Part shown: positions 14,716 through 15,949 of the stretch, in pieces
Layout of the letters: every line of letters starts with the position of its first letter
Numbering within the stretch: position 1 is the stretch's first letter
NCBI GenBank assembly: GCA_903889845.1
Contig: CAISZB010000294.1
Span: 1 to 15,949 of the forward strand
DNA length: 15,949 bases
Direction: 5' to 3'
DNA from: an uncultured Verrucomicrobium sp.
GTDB lineage: Bacteria > Verrucomicrobiota > Verrucomicrobiia > Methylacidiphilales > GAS474
Notes under the pieces: generated by a model
Seen by the model: the letters and a program-made list of their open reading frames with translations, nothing else
Databases searched by the model: none
What the model was told of the DNA's origin: nothing
Position numbers and translations under genes: made by a program

Positions 14716-15336
14716 ATGAACCAACCCGAAGCTCTAGCCAAACTCCAGAGCCTCTACTCCACTGCATTCACGACCCGCGATGCGGCTCACCTGTTGGGCG
14801 TCACCGTCTCCGCTGCCGCCAGGCTCCTGATGCGGCTCGCCAAAGCCGGGTTACTGGTCCGCATCCTGCGAGGCCGCTGGGTGGTGCCGGACAAATTCAA
14901 CCGGCTTTCGCTGCCTGAGCTGGTGGCGGGCCAGTCCGCTTACGTCTCGATGCAATCGGCCCTCTCTTTCCACGGCATGATCGAGCAGATCCCCTCTTCG
15001 ATCTACGGAGTGACGTGCGGTCGGGGCCTCGTCCGGGACACTCCCTTGGGGAGAGTTTCCCTGCATCATGTGGCACCCGAATTCTTCACCGGCTACGACA
15101 CCCCGACCGAAATTGCGTGGCTCAAAATCGCCAGCCCGGAAAAAGCCTTGGTCGATGTGCTCTACTTTCGCATGACTTCCCTTGGCGATTTTAAGGGCCT
15201 TCCCGAGGTCGAATTCCCGAAAGGCTTCCGCTGGCGCATGGCGCAGGACTTCGCCCGGCTTACTCCCAGTCAGGCGCGGCAGGGGGTCATCCTTTCCGCG
15301 CTGAATCGCTTTCGGAAACAATCTCAAATCCCGTAG
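14716..15336 (+). CDS. AbiEi-type antitoxin / transcriptional regulator
   Basis: The 206-residue protein matches AbiEi antitoxins. The N-terminal ~55 residues form a winged helix (FTTRDAAHLLGVTVSAAARLL, then a wing ending RGRWVVPDK). The C-terminal part has the family's YVSMQSALSFHGMIEQIP, IYGVTCGRG, a glycine-rich step and SPEKALVDVLYF. AbiEi represses its own operon through the winged helix and counteracts the toxin without a stable protein complex (type IV system, as described for other bacteria). GGGAGG at 14705-14710 lies five bases before the ATG at 14716, and it starts 14 bp after the toxin stop, so both genes are one operon. The stop is only seven bases from the 3' end of the convergent gene on the other strand. 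Confidence 0.85.
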   Translation: MNQPEALAKLQSLYSTAFTTRDAAHLLGVTVSAAARLLMRLAKAGLLVRILRGRWVVPDKFNRLSLPELVAGQSAYVSMQSALSFHGMIEQIPSSIYGVTCGRGLVRDTPLGRVSLHHVAPEFFTGYDTPTEIAWLKIASPEKALVDVLYFRMTSLGDFKGLPEVEFPKGFRWRMAQDFARLTPSQARQGVILSALNRFRKQSQIP

Positions 15337-15343
15337 TCGGACT

Positions 15344-15904
15344 CTACTCTTCTTTTTTTCCCATTTCCCCCTCCTCCGGGAAAACCCCCGCATCGCTCAG
15401 GATCTGCTTGAGCGGCGTCTCCCATTCCTCCTTGAGGGCAAAGCGAATTAGCGTATCGAGGATCGGCCCGCTTCGATCCCGGATCATCCGCTCCTGCGAA
15501 CCCCAGACCATCTTTTCGATCACATCCTTCGCCTTCGGTCCCAAGTGTGCCTTGGAGACCGTCCAGTAATCGACCACGATTGGCGGAGGTCGCAGCGCCT
15601 TCTGCGGATCATCCATCGCATCGAGGCAATTGCGTAAGCAGGCCACCACGAAAGCGTTCGGTTTGAGGCGCAGCCAGTCGGCCTTGTGCCGAATCAGATT
15701 CACCAAATCAATCCCCCCGTCGCTGATCTTGAGGTGCAAATGCTTGGGCGTCGTCTGCGTCTTCCTGTGCGCCCGGAACTCCTTTAAACGGCCCGCGGCC
15801 TCCGCAGCACGTCTGGCCCGATCCTTCTCAGTTAGTTGGCCCATGATGTCGTCCGGCTCCGGCTTCTTTTTGGGGGGTGGCAGCAAATCCAGTTCTCGAC
15901 CCAT
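15344..15904 (-). CDS. Unrecognised 186-aa protein on the integrated element
   Basis: I do not recognise this protein. It is hydrophilic, with no signal peptide or membrane segment. A proline-lysine-rich N-terminus (LLPPPKKKPEPDD) leads into a charged helix about 25-48. A segment HLKIS followed by two helices (GIDLVNLIRHKADWL and KPNAFVVACLRNCLDAM) loosely resembles ribbon-helix-helix DNA-binding proteins, which is only a guess. The C-terminus ends in an acidic-basic tail (EGEMGKKEE). The ATG at 15902-15904 was preferred; a TTG at 15926-15928 would add eight residues and start inside the edge repeat, and an internal ATG at 15842-15844 is also possible. It converges on the AbiEi gene with a 7-bp gap. 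Its start lies 15 bp from repeats that resemble an insertion-sequence end, so it may belong to a mobile unit. Confidence 0.6.
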   Translation of the reverse strand: MGRELDLLPPPKKKPEPDDIMGQLTEKDRARRAAEAAGRLKEFRAHRKTQTTPKHLHLKISDGGIDLVNLIRHKADWLRLKPNAFVVACLRNCLDAMDDPQKALRPPPIVVDYWTVSKAHLGPKAKDVIEKMVWGSQERMIRDRSGPILDTLIRFALKEEWETPLKQILSDAGVFPEEGEMGKKEE

Positions 15905-15918
15905 CCTATAATGCGTAG

Positions 15919-15949
15919 GGCGGTCCAAAACTGAGACACGTGGCGGTCC
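15919..15949. repeat. Spaced 8-bp direct repeats, possible IS21-family end
   Basis: GGCGGTCC occurs at 15919-15926 and again at 15942-15949, 23 bp apart, the second touching the window edge. On the minus strand the first reads TGTCTCAGTTTTGGACCGCC. Repeated ~20-bp units with TGT and TTTTGGACC are typical of the multiple terminal repeats of IS21-like elements as I remember them. No transposase is visible, so the assignment is tentative. Confidence 0.35.

Noticed and set aside
15333..15359. GTAG/CTAC hairpin plus T-run as terminator for the AbiEi gene
   Set aside because: A four-base stem with a seven-base loop is too weak, and the T-run encodes the lysine-glutamate tail of the convergent gene.

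Overview
This GC-rich window reads as bacterial chromosome with a mobile island entering from the right. The gene families (MoxR/DUF58/BatA/DUF4159 cluster, GH38 with ROK and SIS enzymes, and an integrase whose active site resembles ones I associate with Verrucomicrobiota) suggest the PVC group, most likely Verrucomicrobiota. This is inferred from remembered family traits, not from a marker gene.

Region 1 (1-6140, minus strand) is one tightly packed operon. In transcription order it holds a secreted protein with two DUF4159-like domains, a MoxR-type AAA+ ATPase with an added FHA-like N-terminus, a DUF58 protein with a vWA core, a BatA-type membrane protein with a vWA domain, and the first 63 codons of another membrane protein that runs off the left edge. 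MoxR ATPases are thought to act on vWA partners at the membrane, so this looks like one envelope-associated remodelling machine.

Region 2 (6378-12472) looks like a carbohydrate-utilisation locus. An AraC-family regulator is divergent from a GH38 alpha-mannosidase-like enzyme, followed by a ROK sugar kinase and a GmhA-like SIS isomerase (the last two overlap). A perfect 10-bp inverted repeat brackets the divergent promoter region. A secreted GH26-like glycanase follows after 226 bp. A plausible flow is extracellular glycan cutting, intracellular exo-cleavage of alpha-mannosides, then phosphorylation and isomerisation; the actual sugar is unknown.

Region 3 (12542 to the right edge) is an integrated element. 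It begins with the 3' two-thirds of a tRNA-Val(GAC) gene (minus strand, with encoded CCA), the typical scar of integration into a tRNA gene. Next come a tyrosine recombinase and an AbiE-type toxin-antitoxin pair in the order toxin then antitoxin, with a strong promoter and an 11-bp inverted repeat whose second arm contains the toxin start codon. A convergent unrecognised 186-aa gene follows. At the extreme right edge there are spaced repeats that resemble IS21-family ends.

No gene-free stretch exceeds 300 bp. The longest are 6141-6377 (237 bp, a possible weak promoter for the minus-strand operon and nothing else convincing) and 11116-11341 (226 bp, no clear promoter or terminator). Long open frames antisense to the genes at 186-6140 and 7305-9512 are GC-driven shadows and are not annotated.
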